64,000 bases of DNA from Actinacidiphila acididurans. GTDB taxonomy: Bacteria; Actinomycetota; Actinomycetes; Streptomycetales; Streptomycetaceae. Below are positions 24,805 to 33,883 of this stretch, in pieces. Numbering within the stretch: the first letter of the stretch is position 1; each line of letters opens with the position of its first letter. The stretch covers positions 62,001 to 126,000 of the forward strand of contig NZ_JADKYB010000025.1 in NCBI RefSeq assembly GCF_016918855.1. The letters run 5' to 3'. The notes beneath the pieces are model-generated. The model saw only the letters and a list, made by a program, of their open reading frames with translations. It was not told the DNA's origin and made no database searches. The translations under genes and the position numbers were made by a program.

Positions 24805-24900
24805 GCGGACCCTCCTTGCCCGGCTCCGGTCCCGTGCGGGCCGGAAAACACACCGGCTGCGGGTACCCGCGGTCGGGGCCCCGCAGCCGGAGGGTAGTGC

Positions 24901-26667
24901 TTACAGATACTGTCCGGTGTTCGCCACGGTGTCGATGGAGCGTCCGGTGTCCGCTCCCTGCTTTCCGGTCACCAGGGTGCGGATGAACACGATCCGCTCG
25001 CCCTTCTTGCCGGAGATCCGGGCCCAGTCGTCGGGGTTGGTGGTGTTGGGCAGGTCCTCGTTCTCCTTGAACTCGTCGACGCAGGCGGCGAGCAGGTGGG
25101 AGACGCGCATGCCCCGCTGACCGTGGTCCAGGAAGTCCTTGATCGCCATCTTCTTGGCCCGGTCCACGATGTTCTGGATCATCGCTCCGGAGTTGAAGTC
25201 CTTGAAGTACAGGACCTCCTTGTCACCGTTGGCGTAGGTGACCTCCAGGAAGCGGTTCTCCTCGGTCTCGGAGTACATCCGCTCCACCACGGACTGGATC
25301 ATGGCGTCCACGGTGGCCGCGGTGGACCCGCCGTGCTCGGCCAGGTCCTCGGCGTGCAGCGGCAGGGTGTCCAGCAGATACTTGGAGAAGATGTCCTGGG
25401 CGGCCTCGGCGTCCGGACGCTCAATCTTGATCTTCACGTCCAGCCGGCCCGGGCGCAGGATCGCGGGGTCGATCATGTCCTCGCGGTTGGAGGCGCCGAT
25501 CACGATCACGTTCTCCAGGCCCTCGACGCCGTCGATCTCGGCGAGGAGCTGGGGAACGATGGTGTTCTCCACGTCCGAGCTCACCCCGGAGCCACGGGTG
25601 CGGAACAGCGACTCCATCTCGTCGAAGAAGACGATGACGGGGGTGCCCTCGCCCGCCTTCTCCCGGGCCCGCTGGAAGACCAGGCGGATCTGCCGCTCGG
25701 TCTCGCCCACGTACTTGTTGAGCAGCTCGGGGCCCTTGATGTTCAGGAAGTAGCTCTTGCCGGCCGGCTGCCCGGTCACCTCGGCGACCTTCTTGGCCAG
25801 CGAGTTGGCCACCGCCTTGGCGATCAGCGTCTTGCCGCAGCCGGGCGGGCCGTAGAGCAGCACGCCCTTGGGCGGCCGCAGTTCGTATTCCTTGAACAGG
25901 TCGGCGTGCAGGTACGGCAGTTCCACCGCGTCGCGGATCTGCTCGATCTGGTTTCCCAGGCCGCCGATCTGCTGGTACTGGATGTCGGGAACCTCTTCGA
26001 GGACGAGCTCCTCGACCTCGCTCTTGGGCACGCGCTCGTACACGTAGCCGGAGCGGGGTTCGAGCAGCAGCGCGTCGCCGGTGCGCAGGGTGCCGTCGAG
26101 CAGCGGCTCGGCCAGCCGGACCACGCGCTCCTCGTCGGTGTGCCCGATCACCAGCGCCCGATCGCCGTCCTCAAGGATCTCCTTGAGGGTGACGATGTCG
26201 CCGATGAGCTCGAACTCCATGGCCTGAACCACGTTCAGCGCCTCGTTGAGCATCACTTCCTGGCCGCGCTGGATGGCGTCCAGCTCGACCGCGGGACTCA
26301 CGTTCACCCGGAGCTTGCGGCCACCGGTGAAGATGTCCGCCGTGCCGTCGTCGTTGGCCTGCAGGAACACGCCGAAGCCGGCCGGCGGCTGCGCGAGCCG
26401 GTCGACCTCCTCCTTGAGGGCCACGATCTGGTCGCGGGCCTCGCGGAGCGTGCTCGCCAGCCGTTCGTTCTGCGCGGACACGCCTGCCAGGTTGGTCTGC
26501 AGCTCGACGATCCGCTCTTCGAGAATCCTCGTGTGCCGCGGAGAGTCGGCGAGCTTGCGTCGCAGGACGGCGATCTCCTGCTCAAGAAAGGCGACCTGGC
26601 TCATGGGGTCTTCCGATCCACGAGCGGGTCGGCCGCCACGGTTGATGTCGTCGTCGTGGGCCGCCAC
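24901..26667 (-). CDS. arc: Proteasome-associated AAA+ ATPase ARC/Mpa
   Basis: A 588-aa hexameric unfoldase that feeds pupylated proteins to the 20S core. Order: N-terminal coiled coil that captures Pup (about residues 22-92, VAFLEQEIAVLRRKLADSP...LKEEVDRLAQ), two OB folds (95-235), and the AAA domain with Walker A GPPGCGKT (273-280), Walker B VIVFFDE (344-350) and sensor/arginine-finger segments (ASNREDMIDPAILRPGRLD). It ends TGQYL, the C-terminal penultimate-Tyr motif that docks into PrcA. The GTG at 26667 was chosen over 26685 because GGAGGAGG lies just in front of it. Confidence 0.97.
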   Translation of the reverse strand: MAAHDDDINRGGRPARGSEDPMSQVAFLEQEIAVLRRKLADSPRHTRILEERIVELQTNLAGVSAQNERLASTLREARDQIVALKEEVDRLAQPPAGFGVFLQANDDGTADIFTGGRKLRVNVSPAVELDAIQRGQEVMLNEALNVVQAMEFELIGDIVTLKEILEDGDRALVIGHTDEERVVRLAEPLLDGTLRTGDALLLEPRSGYVYERVPKSEVEELVLEEVPDIQYQQIGGLGNQIEQIRDAVELPYLHADLFKEYELRPPKGVLLYGPPGCGKTLIAKAVANSLAKKVAEVTGQPAGKSYFLNIKGPELLNKYVGETERQIRLVFQRAREKAGEGTPVIVFFDEMESLFRTRGSGVSSDVENTIVPQLLAEIDGVEGLENVIVIGASNREDMIDPAILRPGRLDVKIKIERPDAEAAQDIFSKYLLDTLPLHAEDLAEHGGSTAATVDAMIQSVVERMYSETEENRFLEVTYANGDKEVLYFKDFNSGAMIQNIVDRAKKMAIKDFLDHGQRGMRVSHLLAACVDEFKENEDLPNTTNPDDWARISGKKGERIVFIRTLVTGKQGADTGRSIDTVANTGQYL

Positions 26668-26975
26668 GGTCCTCACCTCCTCCAAGGGGAGCTGGACGTT
26701 CCCAGACCCTACCTGGGCTGGTGGGGGTTGAAACCCCTAGATCACAAAGACGATCGCGGTGTGTCCGATCTTCACCCTTGCGCACGTCCCTCCGCCACTG
26801 GGATACCCGCCGATCTCCATCCGGAAGCCGCCGGTTGTATCGTCGTTTCGGTCAACAGCCGCCGGGGGCGGATGCTTCCCGGGTCGGTTGCCGGTGGATT
26901 GCCGGGTTGCTGCCCGAGGTGCCCACGGGCTGCTTCCCAAAGGTGTGCAACGACTAACGGCAGGCGAGGGTTTCC
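26668..26975. other. Divergent intergenic region between arc and ferredoxin
   Basis: A gap of 308 bp with no gene. On the minus strand it holds the strong arc ribosome site and a TAGGGT hexamer at 26706-26711, a possible arc -10. A short inverted repeat GGGGTT-GA-AACCCC lies at 26724-26737, just upstream of that hexamer, and could be a regulator site. On the plus strand only the GGCGAGGG ribosome site before the ferredoxin GTG is clear. Confidence 0.5.
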
Positions 26976-27269
26976 GTGAGCGACAAGAAGGCCGACGCGG
27001 CACTCGAGGTCTGGATCGATCAGGACCTGTGCACGGGCGACGGCATCTGCGTGCAGTACGCGCCCGAAGTGTTCGAGCTGGACATCGACGGTCTCGCCTA
27101 CGTCAAGGGTGACGACGACGAGCTGCGACAGTCCCCAGGTGCCACCGTACCCGTTCCCCTGGCGTTGCTGCGGGACGTGGCGGACTCGGCCCGGGAGTGC
27201 CCGGGCGACTGCATCCATGTACGGCGGGTCGCCGACCGCGTCGAGGTGTACGGCCCGGACGCGGAATAA
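26976..27269 (+). CDS. Ferredoxin, 3Fe-4S single-cluster type
   Basis: A 97-aa small acidic ferredoxin. Cysteines lie at 19 and 25 (DLCTGDGICVQYAPEVF) and 75 (ARECPGDCIHV), the Cx5C...CP pattern of 3Fe-4S (or 4Fe-4S-like) ferredoxins that often serve cytochromes P450. An additional Cys79 follows. The region between (LDIDGLAYVKGDDDELRQSP) matches the family. The GTG at 26976 has GAGGG upstream. No P450 or reductase gene lies next to it; its partner is unknown. Its placement upstream of arc is a known actinobacterial arrangement. Confidence 0.88.
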   Translation: MSDKKADAALEVWIDQDLCTGDGICVQYAPEVFELDIDGLAYVKGDDDELRQSPGATVPVPLALLRDVADSARECPGDCIHVRRVADRVEVYGPDAE

Positions 27270-27338
27270 GGGGCCCGTGCGGCCGCCCCGCCGCCGCTTC
27301 GGCGGGCGGGAGCGGCGGTGTTTGTTCGCTCAGCGCGT

Positions 27339-27368
27339 AGCGCGGGCCCGGGCGCCCGGGCCCGCGCT
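27339..27368. terminator. Bidirectional terminator hairpin
   Basis: AGCGCGGGCCCGGG-CG-CCCGGGCCCGCGCT: a perfect 14-bp stem followed by TTTG, centred between the convergent ferredoxin and secreted-protein genes. A second, imperfect GC-rich hairpin (CCGCCGCCG-CTT-CGGCGGGCGG) lies about 45 bp upstream, close to the ferredoxin stop. Confidence 0.8.
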
Positions 27369-27407
27369 TTGCTCTCGGGCCCCAGATGCGGACCCCAGAG
27401 GCGGGCC

Positions 27408-27980
27408 TCAGATGCTGTTGGCCGCCGGTGCGGGTATGGCCACGTAGCGTCCGTCGCGCCACTCCCAGGAGTAGTCGCGCCGCAGGTCGGGGCAGCAGCG
27501 GGGAGTGGAGTCGCTGGAGAAGCCCAGGACGGTCGCGCGGACCGTGCGGCCCTGGAGCCGGAAATCGGTGATCTCCCGGTCCTCCTTGGGGTTGACCAGC
27601 ATTTCCACGATCCGCGGGGCGCCGCCGGCGGCCGCGGACGCTGCTATCACGTAGACGCCGCTGGGCGGGGTGCCCACGTCGGAGTGGCAGCGCACCACGG
27701 CCACGGTCTCCGGCCGCCCGTCGCCGTCCAGGTCACCAGAGACGTGGGCTATGACGTCCACCGCGGCGCCCGGGGCGCAGGTCAGCGGGTAGGCGACCGC
27801 GTGCGGGTCGGGGGCGGCCGCCGGGTGGGCCGGCGGCCGGGCGGCCGCGGTGGGAGAGGCGTCGGCGGGCTGCACCAGGGCGGCGGCTGCGACCACCGCG
27901 CCCAGGGCGGCGGCGGTGCTGATCCAGTGCACGGTACGGGCGCGAGTGTGCGGAAGGGACGGACCTGAGGGCGACTGCAC
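27408..27980 (-). CDS. Putative secreted protein, function unknown
   Basis: A 190-aa protein. Residues 18-42 (HWISTAAALGAVVAAAALVQPADASP) form a signal peptide with a likely Ala-x-Ala cut. After a Pro/Ala-rich linker there is a compact domain with DLDGDGRPETVAVVRCHSD, an FG-GAP/calcium-loop-like element, and cysteines that could form disulfides (LTCAPG, RCHSD, RCCPDL). The chain ends in WEWRDGRYVAIPAP. This looks like a small extracellular protein; no catalytic motif is visible. The ATG at 27980 is chosen as the first in frame; the exact start is uncertain. Confidence 0.75.
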   Translation of the reverse strand: MQSPSGPSLPHTRARTVHWISTAAALGAVVAAAALVQPADASPTAAARPPAHPAAAPDPHAVAYPLTCAPGAAVDVIAHVSGDLDGDGRPETVAVVRCHSDVGTPPSGVYVIAASAAAGGAPRIVEMLVNPKEDREITDFRLQGRTVRATVLGFSSDSTPRCCPDLRRDYSWEWRDGRYVAIPAPAANSI

Positions 27981-28190
27981 TCGCCTGGCTCCTGGGGTCG
28001 GTCGGTGGGGGTGGCCAGCATCGTGCCATACGTCACACCGCCGCGGTACGCGGGGGGTGCGCCGGAGCGCGTGGAGTGACGGGCGGAGCGCCGCGCGGCT
28101 GCGGAGGGCCGCCGCGGGATGTCCGGTAAGTGAACAAACCCGCGGCGGCTCGGTGAAGTTGGCCGAAACAGTGCCCTCCGGGCGCCGGGT

Positions 28191-29096
28191 TCAGTCCCGG
28201 TCGGCGCCGCTGCCGCTGCCCGGCCCGGCGTAGTCCTCGCCGTAGGCGCCCTTGGCGGGGCGGCGGCGGCGCAGCGGGGGCTCGACGCCGTCGGCGAGGC
28301 GGCGGGCGGTGAGCAGGAAGCCGGTGTGGCCGATCATCCGGTGGTCGGGGCGGACCGCCAGGCCCTCCACGTGCCAGGTGCGGACCATGGTCTCCCAGGC
28401 GGCCGGCTCGTTGAAGGAGCCGTGCTCGCGGATCGACTCGACGGTCCGGGCGAGCTGGGTGGTGGTGGCCACGTAGGCGCACAGGATGCCGCCGGGCACC
28501 AGGGCCTTGGACACGGCCTCAAGGCACTCCCAGGGGGCGAGCATGTCCAGGATGACCCGGTCCACCTCGGTGTCGGAGAGGTTGTCCTGGAGGTCGCCGA
28601 CGGTCAGCCGCCAGGCGGGGTGCGGGCCGCCGAAGTAGCGCTCGACGTTCTGGGTGGCGATCTCGGCGAAGTCCGCCCGGCGCTCGTAACTGTGCAGCAT
28701 GCCGTGGTCACCGATCGCGCGCAGCAGGAAGCTGCTCAGCGATCCCGAGCCCACCCCGGCCTCGACGACGCGCGCGCCGGGGAAGATGTCGGCCATGGCC
28801 AGGATCTGCCCCGCGTCCTTGGGGTAGACCACGGCGGCGCCGCGGGGCATGGACAGGACGTAGTCGGGGAGCAGCGGGCGCAGCGCGAGGTAGGCGACGT
28901 TTCCCGTGGTTCGGACAACACTGCCCTCGGGGGCCCCGATCAGCTCGTCGTGCGGGAAGGCGCCCTTGTGGGTGTGGAACTGCTTCCCGGCTTCGAGCGT
29001 GAAGGTGTAGTGGCGTCCCTTGGGGTCGGTGAGCTGGACCTGGTCCCCGACTTTGAAGGGCCCGCGACGGCGGGCGGCACCAGTCGGTTCGGACAT
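28191..29096 (-). CDS. trmI: tRNA (adenine-N1)-methyltransferase TrmI
   Basis: A 301-aa SAM-dependent enzyme that methylates A58 (and A57) in the T-loop of tRNA. The N-terminal small barrel (FKVGDQVQLTDPKGRHYTFTL) is followed by the Rossmann domain with SAM motif VVEAGVGSGSLSSFLLRAIG near 109-128 and motif IV VILDMLAPWECLE near 181. The C-terminus is basic (RRRRPAKGAYGED). The ATG at 29096 has TAGGGT 6 nt upstream and no ribosome site, so a leaderless mRNA is likely. In M. tuberculosis trmI lies in the same wider neighbourhood. Confidence 0.95.
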   Translation of the reverse strand: MSEPTGAARRRGPFKVGDQVQLTDPKGRHYTFTLEAGKQFHTHKGAFPHDELIGAPEGSVVRTTGNVAYLALRPLLPDYVLSMPRGAAVVYPKDAGQILAMADIFPGARVVEAGVGSGSLSSFLLRAIGDHGMLHSYERRADFAEIATQNVERYFGGPHPAWRLTVGDLQDNLSDTEVDRVILDMLAPWECLEAVSKALVPGGILCAYVATTTQLARTVESIREHGSFNEPAAWETMVRTWHVEGLAVRPDHRMIGHTGFLLTARRLADGVEPPLRRRRPAKGAYGEDYAGPGSGSGADRD

Positions 29097-29102
29097 GAAC
29101 CC

Positions 29103-29108
29103 ACCCTA
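29103..29108 (-). promoter_or_regulatory. Candidate -10 box of trmI (leaderless)
   Basis: TAGGGT on the minus strand ends 6 nt before the trmI ATG. Confidence 0.45.
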
Positions 29109-29189
29109 TCCGGCCCGGCGGGGCGCCCGTACCGCCAGCGCGCCTGCCGCGGCCGGCCGCCGTGCCGCCCCCGGGCTCAGCGGGACAGC

Positions 29190-30395
29190 TCAGCCGGACT
29201 CGCTGCGGGACATCGCGGCCAGGAAGGCGCGCTCGACGTCCGCGGTGGACAGCACCCCGTAGATCTCGCCGGTGGGCTCGACGACCAGGTACTCGCTGGC
29301 GGGGTTGGCGCGCAGCCGGTCCAGCAGGTCCTCGCCGGTCAGCTCGGCGGAGACCCGCATGCCGGGGGTGAGGTCCTGGGCCAGGCCGCTGACCACGACC
29401 CAGGGGCGGCGGTGCTCGGGGATGCCGGCGATGGCCGATTCGCGCACCAGGGCGGTGGGGGTGCCGCGGCCGTCGACCACGACCAGGGCGCGGGCGCCGG
29501 CCTCGTTGGCCCGGCGCAGCGCCTCGGACAGCGGGGTGTCGGAGTTGACCGGGACGGCCCGCCGGGTCAGGGTGCGGGCGGCCAGGCCGGGCAGCCGTTC
29601 GCGCAGCCGGGCCATCCGCAGGCTGTTGCCGGCGCCGGTCCAGATGATCGCGGCCAGGATCGCGGCGAGCAGGGCGTCGGTGAGCGAGCCGCCCCCGCCG
29701 CCGTCACCGTTGATGCCGCCCTCGTACGACAGCAGCGGCATCCCGATCAGTACGGCCAGCGCCAGCGCCCGGCCGACCCAGGCAGCGGCCACGGTGCCGG
29801 TCATCGGCTTGCCGCTGATCTTCCAGACCACGGCCCGCAGCATCCGGCCGCCGTCCAGCGGCAGCCCGGGCAGGAAGTTGAAGATGGCAACGATCAAGTT
29901 GCTCACCATGAGCCCGGCGAGCAGCACGCCGGGCACGGTGCCGGCCTCGACCAGTTGCATCCCGCCGAAGAACAGCGCGGCCAGCACCAGCGACAGCAGC
30001 GGTCCGACGAAGGCCAGCACGAATTCCCGGCCCGGGGTGTCGGACTCCTTCTCGATCTCCGAGATGCCGCCGAAGAACTGGAGCTGGATGCGGCGCACGG
30101 GCAGCTTGAAGCGCAGCGCGGCGACCGTGTGGGCCAGCTCGTGCACCAGGACGGAGGCGTAGAAGGCGACGGCGAAGAACAGCGACACCAGGTAGCGGAC
30201 GTTGCCCAGCTCGGGCAGCACGGTGTCGAGCTGGCCGCCGAAGACCCAGGTGATCAGCGCGGCGACCAGGAACCAGCTCGGGGCCACGTAGATGGGGACC
30301 CCGAAGAAGCGGCCCATCAGGATGCCGCCGCCGGCCTCTCGCTGCGGGGCACCGGTCCCGCCGTCCTCGCCCGGCGGCTGGCCGCTCTCGCTCAC
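29190..30395 (-). CDS. Site-2 protease-type M50 zinc metalloprotease with CBS domains
   Basis: A 401-aa intramembrane protease. It has the zinc motif HELAH (85-89) in a membrane helix (AFYASVLVHELAHTVAALRF) and the second metal motif NFLPGLPLDGGRML near 170-183, the SpoIVFB/S2P class-III layout. A pair of CBS domains occupies about 275-400 (TPLSEALRRANEAGARALVVVDG, VISAELTGEDLLDR-like segment, VEPTGEIYGVLSTADVERAF), which may bind adenine nucleotides and regulate activity. The GTG at 30395 has GAGGGG upstream; a longer frame to 30725 is Pro/Arg-rich and rejected. Substrates (anti-sigma factors or signal peptides) are unknown. Confidence 0.92.
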   Translation of the reverse strand: MSESGQPPGEDGGTGAPQREAGGGILMGRFFGVPIYVAPSWFLVAALITWVFGGQLDTVLPELGNVRYLVSLFFAVAFYASVLVHELAHTVAALRFKLPVRRIQLQFFGGISEIEKESDTPGREFVLAFVGPLLSLVLAALFFGGMQLVEAGTVPGVLLAGLMVSNLIVAIFNFLPGLPLDGGRMLRAVVWKISGKPMTGTVAAAWVGRALALAVLIGMPLLSYEGGINGDGGGGGSLTDALLAAILAAIIWTGAGNSLRMARLRERLPGLAARTLTRRAVPVNSDTPLSEALRRANEAGARALVVVDGRGTPTALVRESAIAGIPEHRRPWVVVSGLAQDLTPGMRVSAELTGEDLLDRLRANPASEYLVVEPTGEIYGVLSTADVERAFLAAMSRSESG

Positions 30396-30602
30396 TGGTT
30401 CCCCTCGTCGCTGGTCAGGACCCTCGCTCCGCATCATGTGGCACGAGCGGCTCTGTGACCATGCTATTGCGCCGGGCCGGTGGGCACGTACGGACGGTCG
30501 CCGGGCGGGGTCCGGTGGGGCGGGCCGCCGGTGCGACCTCGGTCCCGGCCGGTTGTCCACAGGCCGGGGCGGGCGCCGGCCCCGGCTGTCGGTGGCAGGC
30601 CG

Positions 30603-30608
30603 TAGGGT
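30603..30608 (+). promoter_or_regulatory. Candidate -10 box of the RecB-like gene (leaderless)
   Basis: TAGGGT ends 8 nt before the ATG at 30617. It lies in the 221-bp divergent gap with the protease gene. Confidence 0.45.
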
Positions 30609-30616
30609 CTGCTGCC

Positions 30617-31534
30617 ATGGGGACCCCGACGCAGAGCATCCCGCCCGAGGACAGCCGGCCCGAGGACAGCCGGCCCAGGAGCATTCCGCCGCGCCCGCCG
30701 ACGTCGCTGTCGCCGTCGCGGGCACAGGACTTCATGCGCTGCCCACTGCTGTACCGGCTGCGGGTCATCGACCGGCTGCCGGAGAAGCCCAGCGAGGCGG
30801 CCACCAAGGGCACGGTGGTGCACGCCGTGCTGGAGCGGCTGTTCGACGCGCCGGCGGCGCAGCGGACCGCGCTGCGGGCCACCGGCATGGTCGAGGGCGA
30901 GTGGGAGCGGCTGCTGGCGGCCCGCCCGGAGCTGGCGGAGCTGTTCGCGGCGGCCGGGCCGCAGGCGCTGGCCACCTGGCTGGACAGTGCCCGCGCCCTG
31001 GTGGAGCGCTGGTTCACCCTGGAGGACCCGACCCGGCTGGAGCCGGCCGAGCGCGAGCTGTACGTGGAGACGGTGCTGGAGTCCGGGCTGACCCTGCGCG
31101 GCTACGTGGACCGGCTGGACGTCGCGCCGGCCAACGGCGACCTGCGGGTGGTGGACTACAAGACCGGCAAGGCCCCGCGCCCGGAGTACGCGGACGAGCC
31201 GCTGTTCCAGATGAAGTTCTACGCCCTGGTGCTGTGGCGGCTGCGAGGGCTGGTGCCGCGCCGGCTCCAGCTGGTCTACCTCGGCAGCGGGGACGTGCTG
31301 ACGTACGACCCCTCGGAGGAGGACCTGCGGCGCACCGAGCGCAAGCTGCTGGCGCTGTGGGAGGCGATCAAGGAGGCGACGGCCAGCGGGGACTGGCAGC
31401 CGCGCCGCACCCCGCTGTGCGGCTGGTGCGACCACCAGGCGCTGTGTCCGGAGTTCGGCGGCACTCCCCCGCCGTACCCGCTGGCCCTGTCACCGGGTGA
31501 GCCGCCGGCGGTGGGCCAGAATGATGCCCTCTAG
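30617..31534 (+). CDS. RecB-family PD-(D/E)XK nuclease with Fe-S cysteines
   Basis: A 305-aa protein of the RecB/Cas4-like nuclease family. The catalytic core is visible as GYVDRLDVAPANGDLRVVDYKTGKAP (Asp165, Asp180, Lys182), with QMKFYALVLWRL as the following QxxxY motif. One Cys near the N-terminus (FMRCPLLYRL, Cys42) and three near the C-terminus (CGWCDHQALC, Cys268/271/277) form the usual iron-sulfur cluster site. It should act on DNA ends in repair. The N-terminal tail contains a short peptide repeat (EDSRP twice). The ATG at 30617 fits the -10 box 8 nt upstream. Confidence 0.9.
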   Translation: MGTPTQSIPPEDSRPEDSRPRSIPPRPPTSLSPSRAQDFMRCPLLYRLRVIDRLPEKPSEAATKGTVVHAVLERLFDAPAAQRTALRATGMVEGEWERLLAARPELAELFAAAGPQALATWLDSARALVERWFTLEDPTRLEPAERELYVETVLESGLTLRGYVDRLDVAPANGDLRVVDYKTGKAPRPEYADEPLFQMKFYALVLWRLRGLVPRRLQLVYLGSGDVLTYDPSEEDLRRTERKLLALWEAIKEATASGDWQPRRTPLCGWCDHQALCPEFGGTPPPYPLALSPGEPPAVGQNDAL

Positions 31535-31547
31535 CGAAGGAGAGCCC

Positions 31548-32219
31548 GTGGCGATTCGCGTCCTGCTGGTGGACGATCAGCCCCTGCTGCGCACCGGTTT
31601 CCGGATGATCCTGGAGGCCGAGCCGGACCTGGCCGTGGTGGGTGAGGCCGGGGACGGCCAGCAGGCCCTGGACCAGGTGCGGGCGCTCCAGCCCGACGTG
31701 GTGCTGATGGACATCCGCATGCCCCGGATGGACGGTGTGGAGGCCACCCGGCAGATCACCGGCCCGGACCGCTCGGGCCCGACCAAGGTGCTGGTGCTGA
31801 CCACCTTCGACCTGGACGAGTACGTGGTGGAGGCGCTGCGGGCCGGTGCCAGCGGCTTCCTGCTCAAGGACGCGCCGGCGGCCGAGCTGGTGCAGGCGAT
31901 CCGGGTGGTGGCGGCCGGCGAGGCGATGCTGGCGCCCAGCATCACCCGGCGGCTGCTGGACAAGTACGCCGGGCGGCTGCCGTCGGGCGACGAGACGGTG
32001 CCGCCGCCGGTGCGGGACCTGACCGAGCGCGAGGTGGAGGTGCTCAAGCTGGTGGCCCGCGGGCTGTCCAACGCGGAGATCGCCGCCGAGCTGTTCGTCA
32101 GCGAGACCACGGTGAAGACCCACGTGGGCCATGTGCTGACCAAGCTGGCGCTGCGCGACCGGGTGCAGGCGGCGGTGTACGCATACGAAAGCGGCCTGGT
32201 CCGCCCCGGTTCGGGCTGA
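31548..32219 (+). CDS. NarL/LuxR-type response regulator
   Basis: A 223-aa two-component regulator. Receiver domain residues 1-120 with acidic pair DD (9-10), phospho-acceptor Asp55 (VVLMDIRMP) and Lys in SGFLLKDAP. The C-terminal LuxR helix-turn-helix is at about 155-215 (LTEREVEVLKLVARGLSNAEIAAELFVSETTVKTHVGHVLTKL). The GTG at 31548 has GAAGGAG 5 nt upstream. No histidine kinase gene is adjacent, so its partner kinase lies elsewhere. It starts 13 nt after the RecB-like gene and may be co-transcribed with it. Confidence 0.93.
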   Translation: MAIRVLLVDDQPLLRTGFRMILEAEPDLAVVGEAGDGQQALDQVRALQPDVVLMDIRMPRMDGVEATRQITGPDRSGPTKVLVLTTFDLDEYVVEALRAGASGFLLKDAPAAELVQAIRVVAAGEAMLAPSITRRLLDKYAGRLPSGDETVPPPVRDLTEREVEVLKLVARGLSNAEIAAELFVSETTVKTHVGHVLTKLALRDRVQAAVYAYESGLVRPGSG

Positions 32220-32250
32220 CCCGGCCGCTCACGTCACGGCGCCTGCGGGC

Positions 32251-33855
32251 TCAGCCGGTGGCCGCCCCGCGGCCCAGCTCCCAGAACTGGGTGGTGGAGG
32301 AGGCGTTGAGCGCCCACTCGGTGCCGGTGATGTCGGCGCGGGCCGCGATGTACTGCTTGCCCTGCCACAGCGGCAGGATCGGCACCTCGTTCGCGATGAT
32401 CTGCTCGGCCTGCTCGAAGTCGCCGACGGCGCTGCTGCGCTGGGTCTTCTGCCGGGTGTCCTTGAGGATCTGGTTGCGGAGCACCGGGTTGACGTAGGCC
32501 AGGTTCATGAAGTCGTCGGGGCCGAAGAAGGGCGCCAGGTAGTTGTCCGGGTCCGGGAAGTCCGGGAACCAGCCCATGCCGTAGACCTGGAACTTGTGGG
32601 CCACGTAGTCGGCCTTGTACGCCTGCCAGTCGGACACCGGGTTGAGGGTGACCTTGAACAGGCCGCTGCTGTCGAGCTGGGACTTGAGCTTGGCGAACTC
32701 GCCCGCGGTCGCGTCACCGTAGTGGTTGGTGGTGTACGACAGGGTGAGCGGCACCGGCGTGGATATGTTGGCCTTCTCCAGGGTCTTTCTCGCTCTCGCC
32801 ACGTCGGGCTGGTCGCCGTAGGTGTCGAAGAACGGGTTGGAGTGGCCGGTGATGCCCTGCGGGACCATCGAGTACAGCGGCTCGGTGGTGCGCAGGTAGA
32901 CGTCCCGGGTGATGGCCTGCCGGTCCACGACCATGGCCACCGCCTGCCGGACCGCCTTGTCGGCGACCGTCTTGTCGGCGGTGTTGAACACCAGGTAGCG
33001 GATCTCGGTGCCGGGGGCCTCGGTGAGCTTGATGTTCGGGTCGTTGCCGACGGTGAGCCGGTTGATCTGGTCCGGGTTCATCGTGCGGTTCATGACGTCG
33101 ACCGTGCCGTTCTTGAGCGCGGTCTCCATGGCGGTGGCCGTGGTGAAGAACTTCAGCTCGATCTTGCTGTTCTTGAGCTTGATCGACCCCTTGTACTTGG
33201 GGTTCTTGGTGAACACCGCCTCCTTGCCCGGGGCCCACGAGGCCAGCGTGTAGGGCCCGGAGCCGACCACGCTGAAGCCCCGGTGGATCTCGGTGGCCCC
33301 GTAGACCTTCCCGTCCACGATGGCCGCGGCGGGCGTGGACAGCTTGAACGGGAAGGTCGAGTCGGGGTCCTTGAGGTGGAAGACCACCGTGGACTCGTCG
33401 GGTGTCTCCACCTTGTCCACGTTGGTCAGCAGGCTCGCCGGACCGCTGGGGGCGTTGATCCGCAGCATGCGGTCCACGGAGAACTTCACGTCCTCGGACG
33501 TGATCTTGTCCCCGTTGGAGAAGGTGAGACCGTCCCGCAGGGTGCATCGGTACTGCTCGCCCTGAGTGTCCGTGAAGTGGCACTCCTTGGCCGCTTCCGG
33601 CTCGGGGTCGGTGCCGCTGCGCGGCATGCGCAGCAGCGTCTGGTACGTGTTCTGGAAGATGTTCCAGGAGCCGATGTCGTACCCGGTCGCCGGGTCCAGC
33701 GGCGCGGGGTTGTCCTTGGACATCTGGAACGTATCCGTGGTACCGACCACGATCGGTTTGCCGTCGCCTCCGCTGCCGGAACCGGATCCGCATCCGGCGA
33801 GCAGCGGAGTAGCCAGGCCGATGAGGGCCGGCACGACGAGCAGCTTGCGGTTCAT
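32251..33855 (-). CDS. Solute-binding lipoprotein, peptide/nickel family 5 (copy 1)
   Basis: A 534-aa exported lipoprotein. The signal peptide MNRKLLVVPALIGLATPLLA ends in lipobox LAGC (Cys22), followed by a Gly/Ser linker. The body is the family 5 binding fold (DPATGYDIGSWNIFQNTYQTLLR; DGLTFSNGDKITSEDVKFSVDRM; VVGSGPYTLASWAPGKEAVF; RQAVAMVVDRQAITRDVYL). It should capture oligopeptides or similar ligands outside the cell for an ABC importer, but no permease or ATPase gene is nearby. It is a close paralogue of the next gene, which lies 28 nt upstream on the same strand, so the two arose by tandem duplication. Confidence 0.92.
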   Translation of the reverse strand: MNRKLLVVPALIGLATPLLAGCGSGSGSGGDGKPIVVGTTDTFQMSKDNPAPLDPATGYDIGSWNIFQNTYQTLLRMPRSGTDPEPEAAKECHFTDTQGEQYRCTLRDGLTFSNGDKITSEDVKFSVDRMLRINAPSGPASLLTNVDKVETPDESTVVFHLKDPDSTFPFKLSTPAAAIVDGKVYGATEIHRGFSVVGSGPYTLASWAPGKEAVFTKNPKYKGSIKLKNSKIELKFFTTATAMETALKNGTVDVMNRTMNPDQINRLTVGNDPNIKLTEAPGTEIRYLVFNTADKTVADKAVRQAVAMVVDRQAITRDVYLRTTEPLYSMVPQGITGHSNPFFDTYGDQPDVARARKTLEKANISTPVPLTLSYTTNHYGDATAGEFAKLKSQLDSSGLFKVTLNPVSDWQAYKADYVAHKFQVYGMGWFPDFPDPDNYLAPFFGPDDFMNLAYVNPVLRNQILKDTRQKTQRSSAVGDFEQAEQIIANEVPILPLWQGKQYIAARADITGTEWALNASSTTQFWELGRGAATG

Positions 33856-33883
33856 CCTCGACGATCTCCCTTGTCTGTGCGGA